Below are positions 23,290 through 30,954 of a DNA stretch of 43,506 nt, one piece after another; the first letter of the stretch is position 1, and each line of letters opens with the position of its first letter. This DNA comes from Cellvibrionaceae bacterium (GTDB lineage Bacteria > Pseudomonadota > Gammaproteobacteria > Pseudomonadales > Cellvibrionaceae). Location of the stretch: the NCBI GenBank assembly GCA_025800435.1, contig JAOXRV010000653.1, forward strand, positions 1 to 43,506, written 5' to 3'. Below the pieces are notes generated by a model. That model did no database searches. It saw only the letters and a list, made by a program, of their open reading frames with translations, and was not told the origin of the DNA. The translations under genes were made by a program, and so were the position numbers.

Positions 23290-24048
23290 TTAGTCTAGCG
23301 TCAAAAAGATCGGCATGTCTTCTTCTGCACGGTTGAAGCTGGATTCACCGGCGGGCGATAGCGTGATTAAACCACCGCTATCGGCACCAACCGGTATGAT
23401 GTGAACAGGCTTTGTCTCATCGTAATCTTCAGAGAAAATCTCCACATTAATAGGCTCGTTAAATGGTGATTTGATTGTAATAACTGCGGGCTTATCGGCG
23501 GTGCTAAAACTCATGGTGGTTGAGGTTCTGTTTTTCTCGATAACAGTCATTGCCCAGTCGGTATCAGCAGGGTGAGAATCCACAATTACAAAATTTTGGT
23601 GGGCCTCAGACCACATTAACTCGGTGGTTTGGCCTGCGGTAGGGAAGTTATTCACCGCGAATGTTGCGTCTATACCCTTTAGAAATTTGTTGGTTGGGCT
23701 GGCGACTGTAAAAGTTCTGCTGCTTACTTTTTTGTCGTCAATGTATAGGTCTATGGTGTGTTCGCCAGTACCGTATAGCCCATAAAAAATGGTTGCGGCA
23801 TAACCATTATCAGTATCGCCACATGCGCTCTTGGTGTCGCCGCGGGATCCGCCGTATGGTAACTCCAGTTCATGTTCGTCATCGACAACCATCTTGACTT
23901 GTTTGGCATCGCAGGCCCAGCCGCGAATAATTCCAATGCCACTTTGTTCTGAGTTGGCCGCGGGGCTTTCAAAGTTCTGCTGTGATAGGGCAAGGTGAGA
24001 GCTGGCTAATAGGCTAAGCAATAGGGGGTATTTAACTAGATTTTTCAT
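23290..24048 (-). CDS. Exported protein with GWxC domain, paralogue 1
   Basis: 252 residues, not recognised. A signal peptide (about 1-22, ending LALS-Q) precedes a domain (about 35-125) that reads GIGIIRGWACDAKQVKMVVD, followed by a Cys pair partner SACGD, a G-x-G-EHTIDLYIDDKKVSSRTF strand pair, and ATFAVNNFPT. A second region (about 126-252) is beta-rich and carries no known motif. The same first domain occurs in the upstream neighbour, so the two arose by duplication. The start is the ATG at 24048 with GTAGGAGACCCCC upstream, overlapping the neighbour's stop region (9-nt gap), an operon. Probably periplasmic or secreted. Confidence 0.75.
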   Translation of the reverse strand: MKNLVKYPLLLSLLASSHLALSQQNFESPAANSEQSGIGIIRGWACDAKQVKMVVDDEHELELPYGGSRGDTKSACGDTDNGYAATIFYGLYGTGEHTIDLYIDDKKVSSRTFTVASPTNKFLKGIDATFAVNNFPTAGQTTELMWSEAHQNFVIVDSHPADTDWAMTVIEKNRTSTTMSFSTADKPAVITIKSPFNEPINVEIFSEDYDETKPVHIIPVGADSGGLITLSPAGESSFNRAEEDMPIFLTLD

Positions 24049-24057
24049 GGGGGTCTC

Positions 24058-24891
24058 CTACAGCTTTTCAGCATTAATGGTTATGGCGATGTCGCCAGTT
24101 GTACTAGAGCTGGATCGCACAAAGGTAATAGAGAAAGGACCGCTAAAGTTTCCTGTGCTGTTGTAGGAGTTGCCGGTACAAATTCTACTGCCTGAAATGT
24201 TGAGGTTCGGCAGAGAGGCGTCGCTGATGCAGAAAGTGTCGCTCGCGGTTATAGATAATCGGTAGCGTCCGTTTTGAGCAAAGGTGTGGTCAAATGTAAC
24301 CGAAGGCTGCCCGGCCGCTAAGGTGATGGTACGTGGAAAGCCAGTGGGGTCACCAGAGCCGGGGCCTGGATTTGGGCTTGGGTCTGGAGCACTTGGGCCT
24401 TTGACCAAAATAAAATTCTGCAGTGGCGTAGACCATTTAAGGCGATTATCGCTTGTGCCGCGGGGAAAATTGTTTACGGTTGCGGTTTTACTCAAGTTAA
24501 GGTTGTAAGTGGCACTTGCCGCAGCGACATGAAAAACATGGCTTGCTGATTTTTTATCATCTAAAAAAAGATCCACTTTGTGTGCACCCAAACCAAAATT
24601 GGGCCAAAACATCACCATGCCAAAGCCGTTGTCACCCTCGTTCGCACAGGTCTCAGCGGTGTCTCCACGCTGGCTGCCGCTGGGAATGTTAAAGGTGTGC
24701 TTGTCATCCACGACAATATGAACTTTTTTCGCCTCACAGGCCCAGCCGCGGATAACCCCTACGCCGCTTTCAAAACTTCGGTGGCCGGGGCTCTCTAGAT
24801 TGAATTTACCTTGAGCAAGGCTGAGGGGGCTGATACTGGCAGCACTTACAGCAATGCTAAAGGCAAGAGTTTGAGGTATGCACTTGGGCAT
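24058..24891 (-). CDS. Exported protein with GWxC domain, paralogue 2
   Basis: 277 residues, not recognised. The signal peptide (about 1-26, ending LSLAQ) is followed by the domain shared with the downstream paralogue: GVGVIRGWACEAKKVHIVVD, TAETCANEGDNGFG, GAHKVDLFLDDKKSASHVFHV and a NFPRG segment (about 35-130). A Pro/Gly linker (PDPSPNPGPGSG) leads to a C-terminal beta domain (about 165-277) with a Cys pair (FCISDASLP; RICTGNSYNS). The ATG at 24889-24891 follows AGGAGAGACACT; an upstream in-frame ATG at 24909 overlaps that ribosome site and is rejected. It is the first gene of a two-gene operon. The 291 bases upstream (to serA) hold no gene. Confidence 0.75.
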   Translation of the reverse strand: MPKCIPQTLAFSIAVSAASISPLSLAQGKFNLESPGHRSFESGVGVIRGWACEAKKVHIVVDDKHTFNIPSGSQRGDTAETCANEGDNGFGMVMFWPNFGLGAHKVDLFLDDKKSASHVFHVAAASATYNLNLSKTATVNNFPRGTSDNRLKWSTPLQNFILVKGPSAPDPSPNPGPGSGDPTGFPRTITLAAGQPSVTFDHTFAQNGRYRLSITASDTFCISDASLPNLNISGSRICTGNSYNSTGNFSGPFSITFVRSSSSTTGDIAITINAEKL

Positions 24892-25128
24892 AGTGTCTCT
24901 CCTGCACAAAATATAGATGGATTTAAGGCACGACTAAAACGCCAATAAGTACTTTTTTAGTTTTACTGTGGTTGTTGCTAGTACTGGAGGCTGGGCTGAA
25001 TCTCAGCTGAGTTAGCCAGTGCTCGAATCTGTAATCTATGGATAGACCGAGTCGAGCACTATCGAGCAAAGGTAGGGATTAGATAAATAGTTGCTAGCAA
25101 GATAGTTTGGTTTGTGTTGTTTAGGCAC

Positions 25129-25162
25129 AAAAAAGCCCCGGACTAAAGTAGTGCGGGGCTTG
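25129..25162 (-). terminator. Intrinsic terminator of serA
   Basis: On the minus strand, AAGCCCCG and CGGGGCTT pair across a 13-base loop and a T-run follows. It lies 21 nt after the serA stop codon. Confidence 0.85.
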
Positions 25163-25182
25163 ATAAGAAGTTGGCTATGGCC

Positions 25183-26412
25183 TTAAAACAAAACCCGACA
25201 GCGCATAGTTCCTTCGATATTTTTCAGCTGCTGTAAGGCAACATCGCTGTACTCTGCATCCACATCAATGACCACATAACCAACCGACTCATTGGTTTGC
25301 AGGTATTGGCCGAGGATATTGATATTATTATCTGAGAACACCGAGTTGATGGCCGATAGCACCCCGGGTACATTGCGGTGCACGTGCAGAAGGCGGTGTA
25401 CCTCAGAGTGGCTGGGTAGGGCTACCTCGGGGAAGTTGACTGCGGTTATGGTGGTACCGTTGTCGGAGTATTTTACCAGCTTCTCGGCAACTTCCAGGCC
25501 AATATTTTCTTGCGCCTCTTGGGTGGAACCACCGATATGGGGGGTCAGTAGGGCATTGTCGATACCGCGCAGTGGGCTGATAAACTCGTCGTCGTTTCCG
25601 CGCGGCTCAACCGGGAACACATCGATGGCGGTGCCGCCGAGTTTGCCGCTGTTTAAACCTTCGGCCAGGGCGTCGATATCCACTACGGTGCCGCGCGAGG
25701 CATTGAGCAAAATGGCTTTGTCTTTCATCTGTTCGATTTGCTTGGCGCCAATCATCATCTTGGTGTCTGCGGTCTCGGGTACATGCAGGCTGACGATATC
25801 GGCTTTGGCCAACAGCGCGGGCAGGTTGCGCACCTGGCTGGCGTTGCCCAGGGGCAGCTTGTTGATGGTGTCGTAGAAGATCACATTCATGCCCAGTGAC
25901 TCGGCCAGCACGCTAACTTGGGTGCCGATGGAGCCGTAGCCGATAATGCCCAGGGTTTTGCCGCGAATCTCGTAGGAGCCAACAGCAGTTTTTTGCCAGC
26001 CGCCACGATGGCAGACGGCGTTTTTTTCGGGGATACCGCGCAGCAATAGAATCGCTTCGGCGATCACCAGCTCGGCCACCGAGCGAGTGTTGGAGTAGGG
26101 CGCGTTAAAGACCACAATGCCCAGTTCTTGGGCGGCCTTGAGGTCGACCTGATTGGTGCCAATACAAAAGCAGCCAACGGCAATTAGCTTAGGTGCGGCC
26201 TCTAGCACTTTGCGGGTCAGCTGGCTGCGCGAGCGGATGCCGACAAAGTGGGCATCGGCCAACTTTTCAATCAGTTGCTGCTCGGGCAATGCGGTTTTTA
26301 GGTATTCCACATTGGTATAGCCGGCGGCATTGAGGGTATTGATGGCGGACTGGTGCACGCCTTCGAGCAAGAGGAACTTAATCTTGCTCTTCTCCAGGGA
26401 AATACTGGCCAT
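25183..26412 (-). CDS. serA: D-3-phosphoglycerate dehydrogenase
   Basis: 409 residues, the E. coli-type length with a C-terminal ACT domain. NAD-binding GIIGYGSIGTQV, catalytic Arg in NASRGTVVD, Glu in VFPVEP and His in LTPHIGGST are visible. The last 80 residues (VHRNVPGVLSAINSVFSDN) form the ACT domain that senses serine. It catalyses the first step of serine synthesis from 3-phosphoglycerate. Its place near fau and 6S RNA matches the enterobacterial serA - fau - ssrS order, with the FAH-family gene inserted between. Divergent from that gene, with the second palindromic element in the shared upstream region. Confidence 0.96.
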   Translation of the reverse strand: MASISLEKSKIKFLLLEGVHQSAINTLNAAGYTNVEYLKTALPEQQLIEKLADAHFVGIRSRSQLTRKVLEAAPKLIAVGCFCIGTNQVDLKAAQELGIVVFNAPYSNTRSVAELVIAEAILLLRGIPEKNAVCHRGGWQKTAVGSYEIRGKTLGIIGYGSIGTQVSVLAESLGMNVIFYDTINKLPLGNASQVRNLPALLAKADIVSLHVPETADTKMMIGAKQIEQMKDKAILLNASRGTVVDIDALAEGLNSGKLGGTAIDVFPVEPRGNDDEFISPLRGIDNALLTPHIGGSTQEAQENIGLEVAEKLVKYSDNGTTITAVNFPEVALPSHSEVHRLLHVHRNVPGVLSAINSVFSDNNINILGQYLQTNESVGYVVIDVDAEYSDVALQQLKNIEGTMRCRVLF

Positions 26413-26518
26413 GGTGGGTCTCGTCGCTATTGAGTCAATCTATATAAGCCCGCTCTCTATGGCCCATTGTCTATGGGCTGCTGTTCGAGGGGGCGGCTAT
26501 GATAGCATAAGCAGGTAA

Positions 26519-26616
26519 TAGGGCACCTCTGAATAACTCGATGATGCGCAGCGCGCCTTGCAGCTGTACGCTTTAGGGTCCCGCTGAGCATCATCGAGTT
26601 ATTCAGAGGTGCCCTA
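26519..26616. mobile_element. 98-bp MITE-like palindromic element, copy 2
   Basis: A 29-bp perfect terminal inverted repeat beginning TAGGGCACCTCTGAATAACT at both ends, and a 98-bp hairpin overall. TA flanks GGGCACC at both ends. The right arm, read on the minus strand, matches the left 70 bp of copy 1 with about four differences. It looks like an internally deleted form of copy 1. It lies in the divergent region between serA and the FAH-family gene and may influence either promoter. Confidence 0.85.
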
Positions 26617-26643
26617 ATTCTACGTATATGGAGTTCTAAGCTT

Positions 26644-27339
26644 ATGGCCATTACTGTTCTATTGGATGACCAGCCCTTTGCCGGTGGTGATACCGGCCGG
26701 CCGGTGGGCAAAATAGTCTGCGTGGGGCGCAATTACGCCGATCACGCCGCTGAGCTTAACAATCCAGTACCCACAGAGCCCATCTTATTTATCAAGCCTG
26801 CCACTGCGCTGGCCAATATCAGCCCCTATTTTAGTATTCCGCTGGATCAAGGGGAGTGTCATATCGAAACCGAGATAGCGCTGCTGATTGGCTCGGAAAT
26901 AGCCCGGGCCACGGATTACCAAGCGCAAATGGCCATTGCAGGTATCGGCATCGGCCTGGATCTAACCCTGCGCGAGCGCCAAAGCGAGCTAAAAGCCAAG
27001 GGCCTGCCCTGGGAAAAGGCCAAAGCCTTTGATGGCAGCTGCCCTATTTCAGGGTTTATTAGCCCGGCCGACGACGAAGATTGGGAAAACCTGGATATTC
27101 GCCTAGAGCGAAACCATGCAGTGCAGCAAGCGGGCAATAGTGGCCAGATGCTAACCCCAATTTTGCCCCTAATGGGGCATATCACGGCGCACTTTACCTT
27201 GATGCCCGGGGATATTGTGCTGACCGGCACCCCGGCCGGAGTGGGGCCGCTCAGCCCCGGTGATGAGTTGACGCTCGGTCTCGGCAGCGCCGCTGGCGAT
27301 ATGGCGCTGCAGACGGAGGTGGTGGCTAAAGTACCCTAA
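26644..27339 (+). CDS. Fumarylacetoacetate hydrolase family protein
   Basis: 231 residues. The N-terminal VGKIVCVGRNYADHAAELN, metal-binding acidic residues in CHIETEIALLIGSE, GIGLDLTLRERQ, KAFDGSCPISGF and TGTPAGVGPL belong to the FAHD1-type subfamily (acylpyruvase / oxaloacetate decarboxylase). The likely activity is hydrolysis or decarboxylation of small beta-diketo acids; the exact substrate is not readable. Its stop overlaps the end of fau by 4 nt in a convergent arrangement. The ATG at 26644 lies 27 nt after element copy 2, so that element sits directly in its leader or promoter. Confidence 0.9.
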   Translation: MAITVLLDDQPFAGGDTGRPVGKIVCVGRNYADHAAELNNPVPTEPILFIKPATALANISPYFSIPLDQGECHIETEIALLIGSEIARATDYQAQMAIAGIGIGLDLTLRERQSELKAKGLPWEKAKAFDGSCPISGFISPADDEDWENLDIRLERNHAVQQAGNSGQMLTPILPLMGHITAHFTLMPGDIVLTGTPAGVGPLSPGDELTLGLGSAAGDMALQTEVVAKVP

Positions 27340-27935
27340 GTTTGGGCGCGGATATACTCGCGGTTGGTCACTATGCCATGTAGGGGAATATCCCAATTAT
27401 CAGTCTGCAGTTCGTTTAGCTCCTGCATACTGTGGGCCACCCCGATCAAGGTGGGTGCTAGTTTTGGGTTGCCGGCCTTAAAAGAAAAGGCCCGGTCATA
27501 GTAGCCGCCGCCCATGCCAAGGCGTTCGCCGTTGCGGCAAAAGCCCACCAGCGGCAGCAGCACTAAATCTAGCCGATCCACCGCAATGGCAGGCCCGGGT
27601 TCTAGTGGTTCGGCAATGCCAAAGCGGTTGAATTGGGTTGCGGTGTCGCGCTCATAAGGCACAAATGTCATTTGCTGAAACTCGCCTACGACCGGTACAT
27701 AACAGTGTTTACCTCGGTACCAGGCGGCGTCAAAAACCGGGCTTAAATCCAGCTCACCGTCACCGGCTATATAAGCAGCAATGGTGTCGGCTTCTCTAAA
27801 CAGCGGTGATTTGAGTAAAATTTCGGCAGCTTCATCGGCGTGTTGCTGTTGTGCCGCAGGGCTGAGGTCTCTGCGTTGCTGGCGCAACTGCCGGCGCAGG
27901 CGCTTTTTTTCGTGTTCGCTGATGCGTTTAGGCAT
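27336..27935 (-). CDS. fau: 5-formyltetrahydrofolate cyclo-ligase
   Basis: 199 residues. The basic N-terminus (KKRLRRQLRQQRRDLSP) binds polyglutamylated folate, and the C-terminal GMGGGYYDRAF and VAHSMQE are the ATP and catalytic signatures. It converts 5-formyl-THF to 5,10-methenyl-THF. The ATG at 27933-27935 gives MPKRISEHEKKRLRR; the longer frame to 28001 enters the 6S RNA and is rejected. It is directly downstream of the 6S RNA on the same strand, the conserved ssrS-fau (ygfA) pair. Confidence 0.93.
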   Translation of the reverse strand: MPKRISEHEKKRLRRQLRQQRRDLSPAAQQQHADEAAEILLKSPLFREADTIAAYIAGDGELDLSPVFDAAWYRGKHCYVPVVGEFQQMTFVPYERDTATQFNRFGIAEPLEPGPAIAVDRLDLVLLPLVGFCRNGERLGMGGGYYDRAFSFKAGNPKLAPTLIGVAHSMQELNELQTDNWDIPLHGIVTNREYIRAQT

Positions 27936-27952
27936 GGATTTACCTGTGCGAT

Positions 27953-28127
27953 AGGACCCCAGGGCGCCGCGGTCGACTTGGCCTTGAACCCGACGGCTCA
28001 AGGGGGGGATTTCTGCGTTGTATTAGGCTTTCCAGCAGGTGGACGTGCACACCAACAACGGCGAGAAAAACCCGGTTTCTTCATTATCGGCTCGAGGACT
28101 CGTCAACGGGCGAACACCTCAGGGTTA
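27953..28127 (-). ncRNA. ssrS: 6S RNA
   Basis: About 175 nt on the minus strand. The 5' part CCTGAGGTGTTCGCCCGTTG and the later GTCCTCGAGCCGATA are the 6S hallmarks. Towards the 3' end CCCCCTTGAGCCGTCGGGTT forms the other conserved segment, and GCGCCCTGGGGTCC pairs with the 5' end to close the molecule. The central region is open, as needed to mimic a melted promoter for sigma-70 RNA polymerase. Its place between zapA and fau is the conserved one. Ends are estimated from pairing and from the -10 box at 28133-28138; the 3' end is uncertain by several bases. Confidence 0.92.
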
Positions 28128-28132
28128 GACTT

Positions 28133-28160
28133 AGTATAGCCTAAGCCCACTGGCTGCAAA
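28133..28160 (-). promoter_or_regulatory. Sigma-70 promoter of 6S RNA
   Basis: Read on the minus strand, the -10 box is TATACT (28138-28133) and the -35 is TTTGCA (28160-28155), with 16 bp between. It is placed to start transcription at about 28126. Confidence 0.65.
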
Positions 28161-28255
28161 ACCAAATTGAGGTAAATGTGGGTTTGGGTGTAGGGGGAAT
28201 GATCAGCTTGGCTGACCAGTCGCCGGGCTGTACAAAAAGCCAGCGGGGTCGGTGC

Positions 28256-28552
28256 TTATTTTAGGGCTTGGTCGAGCTTGTCGGCCAGGCGCCCCAGTAA
28301 ATCTTCATCTAGCCCGGTTTCGGCCAGTTGCAATTGCTTTTGCACGCTCAGCAGCTCGTGGCTTAGGTTGAGGGCCACCATTACCGCGATACGCTCAAGG
28401 CCAATTACGGTACCGCTGCTGCGCACCTGGCGCATGCGGGTATCGAGGTTGCGGGCAGCTTGCACCAGGGCATCGCGCTCGTCCGCTGGGCAGGCGACCT
28501 GATACTCTTTATCGAGAATCTTTACATACTCTGTCTGTGCTGAATCGCTCAC
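28256..28552 (-). CDS. zapA: Cell division protein ZapA
   Basis: 98 residues. EYVKILDKEYQVACPADERDAL and the later DTRMRQVRSSGTVIGLERIAV are typical ZapA, followed by a coiled coil (LSVQKQLQLAETG). ZapA bundles FtsZ filaments at the division ring. The GTG at 28550-28552 is chosen because AAGGAG lies 8 nt upstream; an upstream ATG at 28576 has no ribosome site. It precedes 6S RNA and follows the ZapB-like gene. Confidence 0.92.
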   Translation of the reverse strand: MSDSAQTEYVKILDKEYQVACPADERDALVQAARNLDTRMRQVRSSGTVIGLERIAVMVALNLSHELLSVQKQLQLAETGLDEDLLGRLADKLDQALK

Positions 28553-28637
28553 CGTCCGCTCTCCTTGGGCCGCCATTGGCTCGGGGTTGCTTACCAAGAT
28601 CTCTTGCCACCGTAAAAGTTCAGCCCCAGTAGGGGCA

Positions 28638-28844
28638 TTATTGGGAACTGGCCTCTAAATCCTTTAGCCGGCTGATCATTGATTCCACCCGCGTGCGTGC
28701 CAGTTCGTTTTTTTCGACCAGGCGGCCTCGCTCTTGCAACCACTGGCCCTGTTCCTGTTTTAATAAATGGTTCTCTTGCTGCAACATGCGGCAGCGCTGT
28801 ATTAACAGGTCTAGCTTTTCTTCTAATTGGTTAAGGTCTGCCAT
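28638..28844 (-). CDS. ZapB-like coiled-coil protein (TIGR02449 type)
   Basis: 68 residues, almost entirely coiled coil: ADLNQLEEKLDLLIQRCRML and QENHLLKQEQGQWLQERGRL with leucine heptads. Family members sit beside zapA in many pseudomonads and relatives and resemble ZapB in architecture, so a role at the division ring is likely, by inference. ATG start, preceded by AGGCGAG. It is divergent from ygfB across 203 bases. Confidence 0.88.
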   Translation of the reverse strand: MADLNQLEEKLDLLIQRCRMLQQENHLLKQEQGQWLQERGRLVEKNELARTRVESMISRLKDLEASSQ

Positions 28845-29047
28845 AGTGCTCGCCTAGTTAAACACCGTTACTATATTGCCCCTGTTTGGGCGGGTCAATC
28901 ATTGTTAAAGCAGTTTATCAACAGTTTAGTCTAATAGTATGGAATATTGGGGTTTTTGTAATGCTTTGTGATAAGTGCACGGATTTTAGCTGGGCCCTTG
29001 GCCCAGCGTGTTAGAATAAGCCGCTTTACCCCCCAAGGATTTACGCC

Positions 29048-29611
29048 GTGCCCCTGAGTTTTGATGAATACTGCGATCTTTTTGCCCCAATTGGTGCCCT
29101 AAACAGCCCCGCCGAGCTGCACGGCATGCTCTGTGGCCGGCTCTGTGGCGGCGCCCGTCAGCAGCGGGATAAGTGGCTGAAACTGGCCTGGGAGTTTCTC
29201 GACCTGGTGGATCTGGCGCAGGTTTCTATTAGCAGCGAGCTGGAAACCGCAGTGGCCGACCTCTATACCCAAACCCTGGCCTCGCTAGAGGATGAAAACT
29301 TAAGCTTTAATCTGCTGATCCCGGCTGAGGATACCGATATGGCCCAGCGCCTAGAGGCCCTGGGGCAGTGGTGTCACGGTTTCCTTACCGGCTTCGGCAG
29401 CTCTGGCCTTGGCGGCGAGCAGAGCTTTAGCCCGGAATCTGCTGAAGCCCTGCGCGATATGGCCGCTATCGTGCAGATAGCCACCGACGAAGAAGACAGC
29501 GAACAATCCCAGGCGGATTTGTTTGAAGTGAGCGAATATGTGCGCCTGGCCGCGGTGACCTTATTTTTAGAGTTCAACAGCGCTCAAAAGCCCCCCAAAA
29601 CCCTGCATTAA
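29048..29611 (+). CDS. ygfB: UPF0149 (YgfB) family protein
   Basis: 187 residues. PAELHGMLCGRLCGG, the CHGFLTGFG segment and the C-terminal SEYVRLAAVTLFLEF are the family signatures. YgfB in P. aeruginosa is reported to repress an AmpD paralogue and so affect beta-lactam resistance; whether this holds here is unknown. GTG start at 29048 after CCAAGGATTTACGCC. It is 11 nt upstream of pepP and probably heads the ygfB-pepP-ubiH-ubiI operon, including the methyltransferase. Confidence 0.92.
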   Translation: MPLSFDEYCDLFAPIGALNSPAELHGMLCGRLCGGARQQRDKWLKLAWEFLDLVDLAQVSISSELETAVADLYTQTLASLEDENLSFNLLIPAEDTDMAQRLEALGQWCHGFLTGFGSSGLGGEQSFSPESAEALRDMAAIVQIATDEEDSEQSQADLFEVSEYVRLAAVTLFLEFNSAQKPPKTLH

Positions 29612-29622
29612 AAAGGAAGCCT

Positions 29623-30945
29623 ATGGCAATCAAAGCTGAGGAATACGGCCGCCGGCGCCAGCGCCTGATGGAGATGATGGAGCCCAATAGCATTGCCATT
29701 ATCGCCGCCGCCACCGAGCAGCTGCGCTCTAACGATACCTATTTCCCATTTCGCCAAAACAGCGATTTTTACTACCTCAGTGGCTTTGCCGAGCCAGATG
29801 CGGTATTGGCTTTGATTCCCGGGCGCGAGCAGGGCGAGTTTGTGGTATTTTGCCGGGATAAAGACCCGGAGAAAGAAGCCTGGGACGGCTACCGCCACGG
29901 CCCCGAAGGTGTATGCCAGCAATTTGGCGCCGACGATGCCTTCCCGGTGGATGATATTGACGATATCTTGCCCGGTTTGATCGAGGGCCGCACTCGTATC
30001 TATTACGCCATGGGCCGGGATAAAGGCTTTGATCGCCAGGTGATGGATTGGGTCAACACCATTCGCAGCAACAACCACGCCGGCGCCGCCCCACCGGGGG
30101 AGTTCCAAGAGTTGGACCACCTGCTGCACGAGCTGCGCCTCTATAAAAGCGCGGCCGAAGTTAAACTGATGCACAAGGCCGCCAAGATTAGCGCCCAGGC
30201 CCATATTGAGGCCATGGGGGTATGTAAGCCAGAAATGTACGAATACCAGCTTGAAGCTACCTTGCACTACCACTTTGCCATGGCCGGGGCTCGTTGCCCA
30301 GCCTATAACACCATTGTTGGGGCCGGCGCCAACGGCTGTGTGCTGCACTATGTAGAAAACAGCAAAAAAATGAAGGCCAGCGAGTTGGTACTGATTGATG
30401 CGGGTTGTGAATACCAATACTACGCCGCGGATATTACCCGCACCTTTCCGGTTGGCGGCCGCTTTAGCCCCGAGCAAAAAGCCATTTATGAGATTGTATT
30501 AAAGGCCAATCAGGCCGCCATTGCCGAGGCGGTGCCGGGCAATCACTGGGATAAGCCCCACGAGGTTTCGGTGCGCATTATTACCGAAGGCCTGGTCGAG
30601 CTGGGCCTGCTTGAGGGCGATGTCGACCAGCTGATTGAGGCGGCGGCGTTTAGGCGGTTTTATATGCACCGGGTCGGCCACTGGCTGGGCCTGGATGTAC
30701 ACGATGTGGGCGATTACCGGGTGGATGATCAATGGCGCCTGCTGGAGCCGGGCATGGTGATGACCATTGAGCCGGGTATTTATATCGCCCCCGGCGATGA
30801 CAGTGTGGCCCCCAAATGGCGCGGTATTGGTGTGCGCATTGAAGACAATGTGGCGATCAATAAAAACGGCAATACCGTACTGACCGAGGCCGCCCCCAAA
30901 ACCGTGGCCGAGATAGAAGCTATAATGGCCGGCAATATTTTGTAA
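29623..30945 (+). CDS. pepP: Xaa-Pro aminopeptidase
   Basis: 440 residues. An N-terminal domain with FRQNSDFYYLSGFAEPDAVL and a C-terminal pita-bread fold. The dinuclear metal ligands can be read: Asp in LIDAGCE, Asp in AADITRT, His in VGHWLGLDVHD, Glu in MTIEPGIY and Glu in VRIEDN. It removes N-terminal residues preceding proline in the cytoplasm. It lies between ygfB and ubiH, gaps of 11 and 9 nt. Confidence 0.95.
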   Translation: MAIKAEEYGRRRQRLMEMMEPNSIAIIAAATEQLRSNDTYFPFRQNSDFYYLSGFAEPDAVLALIPGREQGEFVVFCRDKDPEKEAWDGYRHGPEGVCQQFGADDAFPVDDIDDILPGLIEGRTRIYYAMGRDKGFDRQVMDWVNTIRSNNHAGAAPPGEFQELDHLLHELRLYKSAAEVKLMHKAAKISAQAHIEAMGVCKPEMYEYQLEATLHYHFAMAGARCPAYNTIVGAGANGCVLHYVENSKKMKASELVLIDAGCEYQYYAADITRTFPVGGRFSPEQKAIYEIVLKANQAAIAEAVPGNHWDKPHEVSVRIITEGLVELGLLEGDVDQLIEAAAFRRFYMHRVGHWLGLDVHDVGDYRVDDQWRLLEPGMVMTIEPGIYIAPGDDSVAPKWRGIGVRIEDNVAINKNGNTVLTEAAPKTVAEIEAIMAGNIL

Positions 30946-30954
30946 GGCGAGTTC

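Noticed and set aside
27936..28001. Longer Fau protein starting at 28001
   Set aside because: It would translate the 3' part of the 6S RNA; the ATG at 27935 fits the family.
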